DNA from: UBA7434 sp042090785
Lineage (GTDB): Bacteria; Pseudomonadota; Gammaproteobacteria; Pseudomonadales; UBA7434
Length of the DNA stretch: 45,933 nt
Reading direction: 5' to 3'
Assembly: GCA_042090785.1 (NCBI GenBank)
Contig: JBELIP010000014.1
Coordinates: forward strand, 1 to 45,933
Numbering within the stretch: position 1 is the first letter of the stretch; each line of letters starts with the position of its first letter. The position numbers and the translations under genes are program-made. Positions 15,793 to 24,565 of this stretch are shown piece after piece. The notes under the pieces were generated by a model. It did not search any database. It was not told the origin of the DNA and was given only the letters and a program-made list of their open reading frames with translations.

Positions 15793-17214
15793 ATGTATTT
15801 AAAAATAAAAAATCTCGCCAGTATTGTCTTAATCACAACCCTGTCTGTGGTTTCTTCTTATTTGGTCGCTGACACAACAGCAACACCTAGCTCTCCCAAT
15901 ATCGTTCTTGTACTCGCCGATGATATGAGTTGGTTTGATGTTGGCGCTTATCATCAGGCCATTGATTACGCACCTAAGAATGCCATTACACCTAACATCG
16001 ATAAAATTGCTGAAGAAGGCATGATGTTTACCCGCTCATTCACCGCAACAGCGATGTGTGCAGTGACTCGCCAACAGCTATACACCGGCATCTACCCGGT
16101 ACGCAATGGTGCTTATGGTAACCATACTCGAGTCTATGACGGAGTTAAGAGTGCTGTTCATTATTTTAGAGATATGGGCTACCGCGTCGGCTTAGCAGGC
16201 AAAGGACATATATTCCCTAAGCAAGCCTTTCCTTTTGAAAGAGTCGGCAAAGAAAACAAAGGCCCAGATGGCGAATCCTCTTTTGGTATTGAGCAAACTC
16301 GAAAATTTATGGCTAGAAATAAAAGCCAACCTTTTTTCTTAGTGGTTGCTTCAGCCAACCCTCATGGCCCATGGAACCGTGGTGACACCAAACAATACCC
16401 AAAAGATAAACTCGAAATACCTGTATTTTTAAATGATACACCAGGACTTCGTCATAGGTTGTCGCAGTATCTAGCTGAAGTAACCGACCTAGACCGTGAA
16501 GTCGGTTTACTTGAAACTGAAATAGAAAAACTTGGTATTAAAAACGAGACTATTTTTATTTTTACAAGCGAGCAAGGTAGCAGCTTACCTTTTGGTAAAT
16601 GGACTAATTACGACAGTGGCTTGCAAACAGCGTTTATTATTCGATGGCCAGGTAATATAAGCGCCGGCACATCTTCTGAAGCCATGATTGAATACGTTGA
16701 TGTTATTCCAACACTGACCGATCTTGCTCAAGGTACCGTCCCTGAAAACCTTGATGGTAAAAGTTTTAAGCCGGTATTACTTGGCCAAGAATCCGAACAT
16801 AAAGAATATGTTTATGGTATTCAAACCAGCATGAATGTCCATGAAGGTGCGCCCTACCCCATTAGATCGATACGTGGTAAACATTTTAAATTAATACATA
16901 ACTTAATGTCAGACGGTGAATTTTCTAACGTTGTCACCCAAAACCCATGGTTTAGGGATGAAATCAGAGCCGAGAGAAAAATCAATAAACAGAATTATTC
17001 TCGCTACGTAAAAAGACCAGAGTTTGAATTCTACGACATTGTTAACGACCCGTTTGAGCAAGAAAACCTTATTGATCAACCTCAATACAAAGATCAAGTC
17101 GCTGCGTTAAAAGACAATCTATCCGCATGGATGGTTCAACAAGGCGATCTAGGTATAGAAACCGAATTATCTGTTTGTGAGCGCAAAGGCTTCTCTCACA
17201 AAAGATGTCGCTAA
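15793..17214 (+). CDS. Exported sulfatase with non-canonical C-A-V-T-R active-site motif
   Basis: 473 residues. A signal peptide or N-terminal anchor (about 1-26) precedes a sulfatase core: PNIVLVLADDMSWFDVGAY with D43-D44, TATAMCAVTRQQLYTGIYPVRNGAY, ANPHGPWNRGD, FTSEQGSSLPFGKWTN and the late EFYDIVNDPFEQENLI segment. The formylglycine position is C89, but the consensus C-x-[P/A]-x-R has Val at position 91, checked in the nucleotides (TGT GCA GTG ACT CGC). Relatives with the RQQLYTG continuation normally have Pro there. Maturation could be less efficient or the protein inactive; the other active-site segments look intact. No strong ribosome-binding site is seen. It is followed after about 110 bp by the GH10 gene. 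Confidence 0.82.
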   Translation: MYLKIKNLASIVLITTLSVVSSYLVADTTATPSSPNIVLVLADDMSWFDVGAYHQAIDYAPKNAITPNIDKIAEEGMMFTRSFTATAMCAVTRQQLYTGIYPVRNGAYGNHTRVYDGVKSAVHYFRDMGYRVGLAGKGHIFPKQAFPFERVGKENKGPDGESSFGIEQTRKFMARNKSQPFFLVVASANPHGPWNRGDTKQYPKDKLEIPVFLNDTPGLRHRLSQYLAEVTDLDREVGLLETEIEKLGIKNETIFIFTSEQGSSLPFGKWTNYDSGLQTAFIIRWPGNISAGTSSEAMIEYVDVIPTLTDLAQGTVPENLDGKSFKPVLLGQESEHKEYVYGIQTSMNVHEGAPYPIRSIRGKHFKLIHNLMSDGEFSNVVTQNPWFRDEIRAERKINKQNYSRYVKRPEFEFYDIVNDPFEQENLIDQPQYKDQVAALKDNLSAWMVQQGDLGIETELSVCERKGFSHKRCR

Positions 17215-17231
17215 CAACTTAATTTTAATGC

Positions 17232-17266
17232 ATTTGTATCATGGATCGTACAAATGAGACGGTATC
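17232..17266. promoter_or_regulatory. Weak box-like site before the GH10 gene
   Basis: A 7-bp inverted repeat ATTTGTA (17232-17238)/TACAAAT (17249-17255) includes one GTATC box, and another GTATC lies at 17262-17266. Spacing does not match the 18/10 clusters. It is about 60-95 bp upstream of the preferred GH10 start and could provide independent control of the GH10-sulfatase-xylose genes. Confidence 0.35.
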
Positions 17267-17273
17267 ATTAAAG

Positions 17274-17299
17274 ATGACTGAGTCGGTTGACTTACTCAT
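17274..17299 (+). terminator. Possible hairpin after the C-A-V-T-R sulfatase
   Basis: An 11-bp stem (17274-17284 with 17289-17299), GGTT loop, one mismatch and one G-T pair, with AT-rich sequence 8 bases downstream. It may be a weak terminator or attenuator between the sulfatase and GH10. Confidence 0.35.
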
Positions 17300-17325
17300 C
17301 TCATAGAAAAAATTTTGAGTACATA

Positions 17326-18480
17326 ATGAAAAATAAGGTTTCCATATCAGTAATTTCATCAGCTGTCATTGCTTTTGCTATGATCGGCTGCTCAAATCCG
17401 TCTCAAGTCACTGCAACGGTATCACCAAGTTATTCACAAGCCGGTATACATACCGGATTTAAAGATAACTTTATGATTGGCACTGCATTATCAGCCAGTG
17501 CTATTTTAGAAAGAAATCACTCAACGCTTGAATTAGTCAAAAGAGAGTTCAACGCAGTGACCGCTGAAAATGTCATGAAGTGGGAGCTTATTCATCCAAA
17601 GCCTAACGTCTACGACTTCAAAGCGCCCGATAAACTTGTCGACTTTGCAGAGCAAAACAATTTATTTTTAGTGGGCCACACTTTAGTATGGCATCACCAA
17701 AGACCAGACTGGATTTTTGAAAACCGAAATGGCTCAAAGGTATCCCGTGAAACATTGCTTAGCCGCATGGAAGAGCATATTAATACGGTTGCAGGTCGCT
17801 ACCAGAATCGTATTGATGCATGGGATGTTGTTAATGAAGCATTAAATGATGATGGCAGCCTAAGAGAATCATCATGGTATAAAATTATTGGCGAAGACTA
17901 TATTGAACAAGCTTTTATAATGGCAGCAAAGGCAGCACCAAAGGCGAAACTATACTATAACGATTACAACTTATTTGAACCTGCCAAGCGCGAAGGCGCC
18001 ATTAAATTAATAAAGAACCTACAAGCAAAAGGAATAAAAATTGATGGCATTGGTCTGCAAGGGCACTATGGGCTTTATTACCCCGACCTCAATCTGCTAG
18101 AAGATTCAATTAAAGCCTTTGCCAAATTAGGAATTGATATTTTTATCAGTGAATTAGATATTACTGTGTTACCACTACCTAATGGCGAAAACCAAGGCGC
18201 GGATATTAGTGTTGATATAAAGATAGAAGATAAACTTAACCCCTACCCAAAAGAACTACCCGAAGTTGTCAAAGCTAAATTAGCTGAACGCTACCAAGAA
18301 ATTTTTGCCGTTCTCAATAAGCATAAGAGCAGCATTAATCGCGTTACCTTCTGGGGTATTAGTGATGCTCATACTTGGCGCAATGACTGGCCGGTTAAAG
18401 GCAGAACCGATTATCCATTATTATTTGACCGCGCCATGAATAAAAAACCATTTGTCGATAGCTTATCTCTGGCCAAATAA
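17326..18480 (+). CDS. GH10 endo-beta-1,4-xylanase, lipoprotein
   Basis: 384 residues from the ATG at 17326. This start is preferred because it puts a lipoprotein signal (MKNKVSISVISSAVIAFAMIGC) at the N-terminus; an upstream ATG at 17287 would add 13 residues. A GH10 barrel fills the rest: AENVMKWE, HTLVWHHQRPDW, acid/base E171 (DAWDVVNEALNDDG) and nucleophile E276 (DIFISELDIT), with GLQGHYGLYYP and TFWGISDAHTWRND near the end. Single-domain, with no carbohydrate-binding module. As an outer-membrane lipoprotein it would cut the xylan backbone at the surface or in the periplasm. This gene gives the strongest evidence that the locus's substrate has a beta-1,4-xylose backbone. The sulfatase downstream starts with no gap. 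Confidence 0.93.
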   Translation: MKNKVSISVISSAVIAFAMIGCSNPSQVTATVSPSYSQAGIHTGFKDNFMIGTALSASAILERNHSTLELVKREFNAVTAENVMKWELIHPKPNVYDFKAPDKLVDFAEQNNLFLVGHTLVWHHQRPDWIFENRNGSKVSRETLLSRMEEHINTVAGRYQNRIDAWDVVNEALNDDGSLRESSWYKIIGEDYIEQAFIMAAKAAPKAKLYYNDYNLFEPAKREGAIKLIKNLQAKGIKIDGIGLQGHYGLYYPDLNLLEDSIKAFAKLGIDIFISELDITVLPLPNGENQGADISVDIKIEDKLNPYPKELPEVVKAKLAERYQEIFAVLNKHKSSINRVTFWGISDAHTWRNDWPVKGRTDYPLLFDRAMNKKPFVDSLSLAK

Positions 18481-20409
18481 ATGCAACTGCTTAAAAAAAC
18501 ATTAGGCGCACAGCTAAACCGTTATATTACTTTCACAGTCATACAGCTTGCCTGTGCATCTAGCATTTTTGCCGCAGAAAGACCCAATATTTTATGGATA
18601 GTCAGTGAAGACAACAGTCCATTATTAGGCGCTTATGGCGACGATTATGCGACTACGCCTCATATCGATGAGCTCGCCAAGAAATCCATTGTTTTTGATA
18701 ATGCTTTTGCTAACTCACCGGTTTGTGCACCAACACGCTTCTCGATAATTACCGGCATGCATGCTAACGCTATGGGCACTGGCAATATGCGTAGCCGCAA
18801 TCGCGTACCAAGCTTTGTTAAAGCCTATACTCATTACTTACGCAAGGCTGGCTACCATGTCACTAACGACAATAAAACCGACTATAACTATGCCACAGCC
18901 AATATTGACAATACTGTATTACGTTCTTACCAAGAATGGCAAGCGATAGACAGCCAATTATGGGATAAGGGCACGTATACAGACCGTAAGAAAGGCCAGC
19001 CTTTTCTTCATGTTTACAATATGTATGAATCGCATGAAAGCCGCTTACATATGCCGTTAGACAACAGGCAACATAGTCCAAAAGATGTCACGCTGCCACC
19101 CTACCACCCAGACACCGTTGAAATACGGAATGATTGGGCGTTGTATTATGATCGAATTTCACAAATGGATAGTCTGGTTGGTAAAAAGCTTCAAGAATTA
19201 AAAGCCGCGGGTGAGCTTGAAAACACCATTGTCTTTTACTATTCCGACCATGGTGGCGCTCTAGCTAGAAGCAAACGCTTTGTTTACGATACAGGTACTA
19301 AAATTCCTTTTATGGTGTACGCCCCAAAAAAGTTTCAACATTTGTTGAATCATAAAATGGGTGATCGAAGCAATCAAATCATTGATATTGTCGATTTAGC
19401 ACCCACACTTTTTTACCTCACTGGCATCGAAAAGCCTAGCCACATGCATGGCCAGAATATCTTTAGCGCATCCGCAGACAAAAACAAGAAATACACTTAT
19501 CTTTACCGCGGTCGCATGGATGTGCGCATAGACTTAGTACGAGCACTACGCGACAAAAAATTCAAATATATTCGCAACTACATGCCGCACCGCCCTAACG
19601 GCCAACATTTAGCCTATCTATGGAAGGCAGCCTCAGTGCGGTCATGGGAGCAAGCCTGCCAACAAAACCTCTGCAACAAAGTTCAGCAGCGTTTTTGGCA
19701 AGCAAGGCCTGCAGAAGAACTATATGACATTGAAGCTGACCCATGGGAAGTGAATAATTTAGCTAACGATAGCAGCTATAAAAAAGTGTTATTAAGTATG
19801 CGTGAAGACTTAAGGCAAAAAAATCGTCACTATAAAGATGTAGGTTTTATTCCTGAAGGCGAATTATCATTACGCACACAGCATATTACTGGTTACGAAT
19901 TCGTTAGAAAGGATAACTTTCCAATAAACCAAATTATAGAAACTGCAGAAATAGCCAGTTTAGGCAAAGCGGAAAATACAACATTGCTGATTAATCGTCT
20001 GTCTCATCCAGAAGCCAGCGTTCGTTATTGGGCAGCTACAGGTTTAAGCATTTTAAAAGACCAAGCTCTTCCTGCAAAAAAGTCCCTCATACGTCGGTTA
20101 AATGATAGTTCAGCTGATGTACAAATTGCAGCGGCAGAAGCACTGGCTTATTTAGGCTTTGAAAACTATGCATTACCTACAATGATGAAACAGCTTCGGC
20201 ATGAATCACCTTTGGTAAGAATACATGCCGCTAATGCGCTCAACGAAATTGGCATTAAAGCCAGCGCCGTAGTCGATGAATTGCAAACGATGGTAACGGC
20301 TTTGGAAAAACAAAAAGCGGAAGGCAACTTACCAGAAGAAAATTACTTGCTATCTTCCCTATCGCATACTGTAGCGAAATTATCATTAAAAGCAGCGAAT
20401 AAAAACTAA
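18481..20409 (+). CDS. Exported sulfatase with C-terminal HEAT repeats
   Basis: 642 residues. Its ATG immediately follows the GH10 stop codon (TAAATG), so translation is probably coupled. A signal peptide (about 1-32) is followed by the sulfatase domain: PNILWIVSEDNSPLLGAYGDD (E43-D44), the canonical formylglycine motif C82-A-P-T-R86, FYYSDHGGALARSK and TKIPFMVYAP, resembling heparan N-sulfatase-like S1_8 enzymes. Residues about 485-640 form HEAT-type helical repeats (SHPEASVRYWAATGLSIL, DSSADVQIAAAEALAYLG, HESPLVRIHAANALNEIG), a known C-terminal addition in some members and probably a protein or glycan contact surface. Tight linkage to the xylanase suggests action on a sulfated xylan or its oligomers. 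Confidence 0.88.
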   Translation: MQLLKKTLGAQLNRYITFTVIQLACASSIFAAERPNILWIVSEDNSPLLGAYGDDYATTPHIDELAKKSIVFDNAFANSPVCAPTRFSIITGMHANAMGTGNMRSRNRVPSFVKAYTHYLRKAGYHVTNDNKTDYNYATANIDNTVLRSYQEWQAIDSQLWDKGTYTDRKKGQPFLHVYNMYESHESRLHMPLDNRQHSPKDVTLPPYHPDTVEIRNDWALYYDRISQMDSLVGKKLQELKAAGELENTIVFYYSDHGGALARSKRFVYDTGTKIPFMVYAPKKFQHLLNHKMGDRSNQIIDIVDLAPTLFYLTGIEKPSHMHGQNIFSASADKNKKYTYLYRGRMDVRIDLVRALRDKKFKYIRNYMPHRPNGQHLAYLWKAASVRSWEQACQQNLCNKVQQRFWQARPAEELYDIEADPWEVNNLANDSSYKKVLLSMREDLRQKNRHYKDVGFIPEGELSLRTQHITGYEFVRKDNFPINQIIETAEIASLGKAENTTLLINRLSHPEASVRYWAATGLSILKDQALPAKKSLIRRLNDSSADVQIAAAEALAYLGFENYALPTMMKQLRHESPLVRIHAANALNEIGIKASAVVDELQTMVTALEKQKAEGNLPEENYLLSSLSHTVAKLSLKAANKN

Positions 20410-20472
20410 ATGGTTGTCGCGTAAAATTGCTGGCAACAACACTTTAAACATTCATTATTGAAAATAAACATT

Positions 20473-21930
20473 ATGTATTTAGGAATCGATTTAGGTACCT
20501 CTTGCGTCAAAATCATCATACTCGATGATAATGACCAACTTATCGCGCAGGCATCATCATCACTTGAGGTGAGTCGCCCCCAACCGCTGTGGTCTGAACA
20601 AGATCCTGCCGATTGGTGGCAAGCCACGAATATGGCAATGCAGGAATTGGGTCAAACCAACACTGCAGATTTAAAAGCGGTTAAAGCCATTGGCTTATCA
20701 GGTCAAATGCATGGTGCTACGTTATTAGATGCCAACAACGACATTATCCGCCCTGCTATTCTTTGGAATGATGGTCGTAGTGAAGATCAATGCAAAACGT
20801 TAGAAGCCAATGAACCCAATAGTCGCACTATTACAGGCAACATTGCGATGCCTGGCTTTACCGCTCCTAAACTTGTATGGGTTAAAGAACATGAACCCGA
20901 CAACTTCGCTAAGCTAGCAAAAGTATTACTACCCAAAGATTACCTACGCTTTTTAATGACCGGTGACTTTGCTTCGGATATGTCAGACAGTGCAGGCACG
21001 TTATGGCTAGATGTTGAAAAAAGACAATGGTCGCAAAACATGTTGCAGGCCAGCGGATTAACTGAAGCGCATATGCCGACATTATTTGAAGGCACACAAG
21101 TAACCGGTAACCTGAACAGTGATATAGCCAAACAATGGGGCATGCAAACAGTACCCGTTATTGCCGGCGCTGGTGACAATGCAGCAGGTGCAGCGGGCAT
21201 TGGTGTTATTAATCCTAACGAAGCGTTTTTATCACTAGGCACTTCTGGTGTTTATTTTGTTGCCAATGAAAGCTACCAACCTAACCCTGATAGCGCAGTG
21301 CATACATTCTGCCATTGTATTGAAAACACTTGGCATCAAATGTCAGTTATTTTAAGTGCTGCTAGCTGCTTAACCTGGGTCACCCAGTTAACCGGATTCA
21401 AAGATGAAAAAAGCTTACTTAATGAAGTTGAAAAACTTGATTTCTCATCGCCTTCGTCAGTGATCTTTCTACCCTATTTATCAGGTGAACGTACACCACA
21501 TAACAATCCGAATGCGCAAGGCGTTTTCTTTGGCCTTGGCCACAACACCAATGCTGCAGAGCTGGGTCGCGCAGTTTTAGAAGGCATTGCATTTGCATTT
21601 GCTGATGGGCAACAAGCATTAATGGCTGCAGGAACGAAAATAGATACGGTTTCAGTCATTGGTGGTGGATCACGCAGTAAACTTTGGGGGGAAATTCTCG
21701 CCAGCGTACTCAGCAAACCACTGACCTACCGTAAAGGTGCTGAAGTCGGCCCTGCATTTGGTGCGGCACGACTCGCTAAATTAGGCGTTAGCTCACTCGA
21801 CGCAACTGCAGTCTGTGTAGCCAGCGAAATAGATGAAGTAATAAAGCCCAATCAAAATATGTCGGCTTACTATCTTGAACAACACAAAAAATATCAACAA
21901 CTTTATCAAAGTTTAACAACCCACTTTTAA
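20473..21930 (+). CDS. xylB: Xylulokinase
   Basis: 485 residues from the ATG at 20473; a TTG five codons upstream is less likely. FGGY-kinase pattern: N-terminal phosphate-binding MYLGIDLGTSCVKIIILD, IGLSGQMHGATLLD, AILWNDGRS, SDMSDSAGTLWLDVEKRQW, VIAGAGDNAAGAAGIG, YLSGERTPHNNPNAQGVFFGL and VIGGGSRSKLWGEILA. The QMHG segment and the overall length fit xylulokinase, which phosphorylates D-xylulose to xylulose-5-phosphate in the cytoplasm. It is followed after 35 bp by xylose isomerase, the preceding step. It lies 63 bp after the sulfatase-HEAT gene, suggesting one polysaccharide-to-central-metabolism transcript. Confidence 0.93.
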   Translation: MYLGIDLGTSCVKIIILDDNDQLIAQASSSLEVSRPQPLWSEQDPADWWQATNMAMQELGQTNTADLKAVKAIGLSGQMHGATLLDANNDIIRPAILWNDGRSEDQCKTLEANEPNSRTITGNIAMPGFTAPKLVWVKEHEPDNFAKLAKVLLPKDYLRFLMTGDFASDMSDSAGTLWLDVEKRQWSQNMLQASGLTEAHMPTLFEGTQVTGNLNSDIAKQWGMQTVPVIAGAGDNAAGAAGIGVINPNEAFLSLGTSGVYFVANESYQPNPDSAVHTFCHCIENTWHQMSVILSAASCLTWVTQLTGFKDEKSLLNEVEKLDFSSPSSVIFLPYLSGERTPHNNPNAQGVFFGLGHNTNAAELGRAVLEGIAFAFADGQQALMAAGTKIDTVSVIGGGSRSKLWGEILASVLSKPLTYRKGAEVGPAFGAARLAKLGVSSLDATAVCVASEIDEVIKPNQNMSAYYLEQHKKYQQLYQSLTTHF

Positions 21931-21965
21931 GCTTTGCTATAGAAAAAATTAACTAGGAGTATCTC

Positions 21966-23285
21966 ATGAGTGAACAATTTTTTAATACCGTTAGTAAAAT
22001 ACAATTTGAAGGTGCCGACAGCACCAACCCACTTGCCTTTCGCTATTATGACGAAAACCAAGTCATACTCGGAAAAACAATGAAAGAGCATTTACGTTTT
22101 GCTGCATGTTATTGGCATAACTTTTGTTGGGCGGGATCAGATATTTTTGGTGAAGGCACTTTTGAGCGTCCATGGATACAAGCCACAGGCAACCAATTAC
22201 AATTGGCCGAACAAAAAGCCGCTGTTGCTTTTGAGTTTTTTGAAAAGCTCGGTGTACCCTATTTTTGTTTTCACGATGTTGACGCTGCACCTGAAGGCAA
22301 CTCATTAAAAGAGTTTCATGCCAACGTGAATCATATTGCCGATATCTTTGAAAAAGAAATGGATCGTACCGGCATTGAATTACTTTGGGGTACAGCCAAT
22401 TTATTCTCTAACGCACGCTTTTGTGCCGGTGGTTCAACCAACCCCAACCCAGAACTCTTTGCCTATGCTGCGGCACAAGTAAAACATGCTATGGACGTAA
22501 CTCATCGTCTTGGCGGTCATAATTATGTCCTGTGGGGCGGCCGTGAAGGTTATGACAGCTTATTAAATACTAACCTTAAACAAGAAGGCGAGCAGTATGC
22601 ACGCTTTCTAAAAATGGTGATTGAACATAAACATAAAATTGGCTTTAAAGGCACGCTATTAATTGAGCCTAAACCGCAAGAGCCAACAAAACATCAATAT
22701 GATTACGACACAGCAACGGTTGCAGGTTTTTTACATAAGCATGGGATTGAAGACGAGATCAAAGTTAATATTGAAGCCAACCATGCTACATTAGCTGGAC
22801 ACAGCTTCCACCATGAAATTGCAACGGCTTGTGCCGAGGGTATTATGGGCAGTGTTGATGCCAACCGAGGTGATATGCAAAACGGTTGGGACACAGACCA
22901 ATTTCCTAACGATGTTGCTGAGTGCACGCTAGTCATTTATGAAATTTTAAAAGCCGGTGGCTTTAGCACAGGTGGCTTTAACTTTGACACTAAGTTGCGT
23001 CGTCAGTCATGTGAACGTGATGATTTATTTATTAGTCACATTGGCGGTATGGATACTATGGCTAAGTCACTCATTAATGCAGCAGCATTAATTGAAGATG
23101 CACCCTTAAGTCACTTTGTTGAACAGCGCTATGCGGGCTGGGGCCAAAACTTAGGTCAAAGCATTATGTCGGGTGACCAAAGTTTAGAAAGCTTATCTAA
23201 ATTAGTCTTAGAAAATGAGATAAGTCCTAAGCAAGTATCAGGCCGTCAAGAGCTGTTAGAAAATATCGTTAATCGCTATGTGTAA
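21966..23285 (+). CDS. xylA: Xylose isomerase
   Basis: 439 residues, full length for the class II (E. coli-type) enzyme, with a strong AGGAG site before the ATG. Catalytic H103 and D106 lie in YFCFHDVDAAPEG; LLWGTANLFSNARFCAGGSTNPNPE, YVLWGGREGYDSLLNTN, LIEPKPQEPTKHQYDYD, NIEANHATLAGHSFHHE, GSVDANRGDMQNGWDTDQFP and GGFNFDTKLRRQS carry the metal and substrate ligands. It interconverts D-xylose and D-xylulose in the cytoplasm and feeds the kinase just upstream. Two hairpins follow in the gap to the mutarotase. Confidence 0.96.
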   Translation: MSEQFFNTVSKIQFEGADSTNPLAFRYYDENQVILGKTMKEHLRFAACYWHNFCWAGSDIFGEGTFERPWIQATGNQLQLAEQKAAVAFEFFEKLGVPYFCFHDVDAAPEGNSLKEFHANVNHIADIFEKEMDRTGIELLWGTANLFSNARFCAGGSTNPNPELFAYAAAQVKHAMDVTHRLGGHNYVLWGGREGYDSLLNTNLKQEGEQYARFLKMVIEHKHKIGFKGTLLIEPKPQEPTKHQYDYDTATVAGFLHKHGIEDEIKVNIEANHATLAGHSFHHEIATACAEGIMGSVDANRGDMQNGWDTDQFPNDVAECTLVIYEILKAGGFSTGGFNFDTKLRRQSCERDDLFISHIGGMDTMAKSLINAAALIEDAPLSHFVEQRYAGWGQNLGQSIMSGDQSLESLSKLVLENEISPKQVSGRQELLENIVNRYV

Positions 23286-23292
23286 TCCTCAT

Positions 23293-23312
23293 GTTTAACC
23301 CTCAGGTTAAAC
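23293..23312 (+). terminator. Palindromic hairpin 1 after xylA
   Basis: A perfect 8-bp stem GTTTAACC/GGTTAAAC with a CTCA loop, 8 bases after the xylA stop. No T-run, so more likely an mRNA-end stabiliser or weak terminator. Confidence 0.45.
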
Positions 23313-23339
23313 CCTTACGTTTGACGACGAGTGAAAATC

Positions 23340-23365
23340 GCTACCTGTTTATTTAAGCGGGTAGC
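23340..23365 (+). terminator. Hairpin 2 between xylA and the mutarotase gene
   Basis: An 11-bp stem (23340-23350 with 23355-23365) containing two G-T pairs and a 4-base loop, 15 bases before the GTG start of the mutarotase gene. It may lower downstream expression or occlude the weak ribosome-binding region. No T-run follows. Confidence 0.45.
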
Positions 23366-23380
23366 GATAATACGATATTA

Positions 23381-24358
23381 GTGTCCATAAAAACCTACAA
23401 CATTTTTAATCACCAAGGCGATACCGTTCATATCGCCAACTATGGTGCACGTTTAGTTAAATGGATAACGCTAGTTGATTCACTACCACGTAATGTCATT
23501 TTAGCTTATGACAAACTTGACGATTATCTGCAAGACCCCTTCTATATTGGTGCCATTGTCGGCCCCTATGCCAACCGTATTGCCAGCTCATCTTGTTCTA
23601 TCAATGGACATAGCTTGCAACTTGATGCCAATGAAGGCGAGCATCATTTACACGGTGGCAGCAATGCGACTGCCAATCAGTTTTGGGAATGTATAAAGCA
23701 TGATGCTAATGCCGTAACGTTGCAGTGTGAATTAGCAGATGATTTTAATGGCTACCCTGGTCCAATGACGATTATTGTCTGCTATAAGCTGTTAGAGGAT
23801 GGCGCACTCAGCACGACAATTGACGTGCTGAGCGACAAAGAAACTATTGCAGGGCCCACCACGCACCCCTACTTTAACCTGAATCAGGATGATGAAATTA
23901 ACGAAAACAAAGCTCACAATTTGCAGTTATTTAGTGGGCACTTCACCCCCGTTGATAACGCTGGCCTACCCCATGGCGATATTACCGCAGTGAACGGAAC
24001 CGCATTAGACTACTCGAAAAATAGAGCTATTCCAGATAAGGCTGAGCTAGATCATAATTTTTTATTAGTGGCTGAAGATACAACACAATCCACGAACTGC
24101 TTAACGCATGCGATATTACAAAGCCATGATAAAAAGCTAAGACTACATGTTAGTTCTAACTACCCAGCTATGCAGGTATACACTGGCCAACATCTCAACG
24201 CGCCATTTAGTGCTTATCAAGGTGTTTGTTTAGAGCCTCAGTTTTGCCCAGACAGTCCAAACCAAAGCTCTTTTCCCTTTCATCTAACCACTGAACAACA
24301 GCCACTCAGTACGAAAATTATTTATCGATTAGAAAAAACACCTGATAAACAGCGCTAA
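23381..24358 (+). CDS. galM: Aldose 1-epimerase (mutarotase)
   Basis: 325 residues from a GTG start with a weak ribosome-binding site. GalM-type residues: GAIVGPYANRIA (56-68), H91 in EHHLHGG, H162 in THPYFNL, and E285 (EPQFCPDSPN), the catalytic base. It interconverts alpha and beta anomers of free aldoses and would supply the anomer preferred by xylose isomerase. No signal peptide, so cytoplasmic. It is the last gene of the xylose block and is followed by a terminator at 24500. Substrate by context is xylose; galactose or glucose is possible. Confidence 0.9.
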   Translation: MSIKTYNIFNHQGDTVHIANYGARLVKWITLVDSLPRNVILAYDKLDDYLQDPFYIGAIVGPYANRIASSSCSINGHSLQLDANEGEHHLHGGSNATANQFWECIKHDANAVTLQCELADDFNGYPGPMTIIVCYKLLEDGALSTTIDVLSDKETIAGPTTHPYFNLNQDDEINENKAHNLQLFSGHFTPVDNAGLPHGDITAVNGTALDYSKNRAIPDKAELDHNFLLVAEDTTQSTNCLTHAILQSHDKKLRLHVSSNYPAMQVYTGQHLNAPFSAYQGVCLEPQFCPDSPNQSSFPFHLTTEQQPLSTKIIYRLEKTPDKQR

Positions 24359-24499
24359 AAATTCAAAAATATCATCTCAAAACTAATAGCAATAAAAAAT
24401 TAACCATTTAAATCAGTTGCTTAAGGAAAAACCTTCAAAAACAGCTTGCCTTGTTTACTATCGTATAGGCTGATACGCTCAACCAATAAACAAAAAAGT

Positions 24500-24530
24500 A
24501 AAACCGTTCTCCCCAAGAATGGTTTTATTT
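24500..24530 (+). terminator. Rho-independent terminator closing the xylose block
   Basis: An 11-bp stem (AAAACCGTTCT at 24500-24510, AGAATGGTTTT at 24516-24526; one G-T pair) with a 5-base loop and a T-rich tail (ATTT). Confidence 0.75.
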
Positions 24531-24565
24531 GAAAATAGACAATAATAATACCCTGGAGAAAAAAG

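Noticed and set aside
20410..20457. GTTG/CAAC pairing between the sulfatase-HEAT and xylulokinase genes as a terminator
   Set aside because: Only 4 bp of reliable stem and no T-run; the genes are more likely co-transcribed.
24471..24480. TGATACGC box upstream of the metallopeptidase gene
   Set aside because: Isolated single box, followed by the terminator of the previous unit; no spacing partner.
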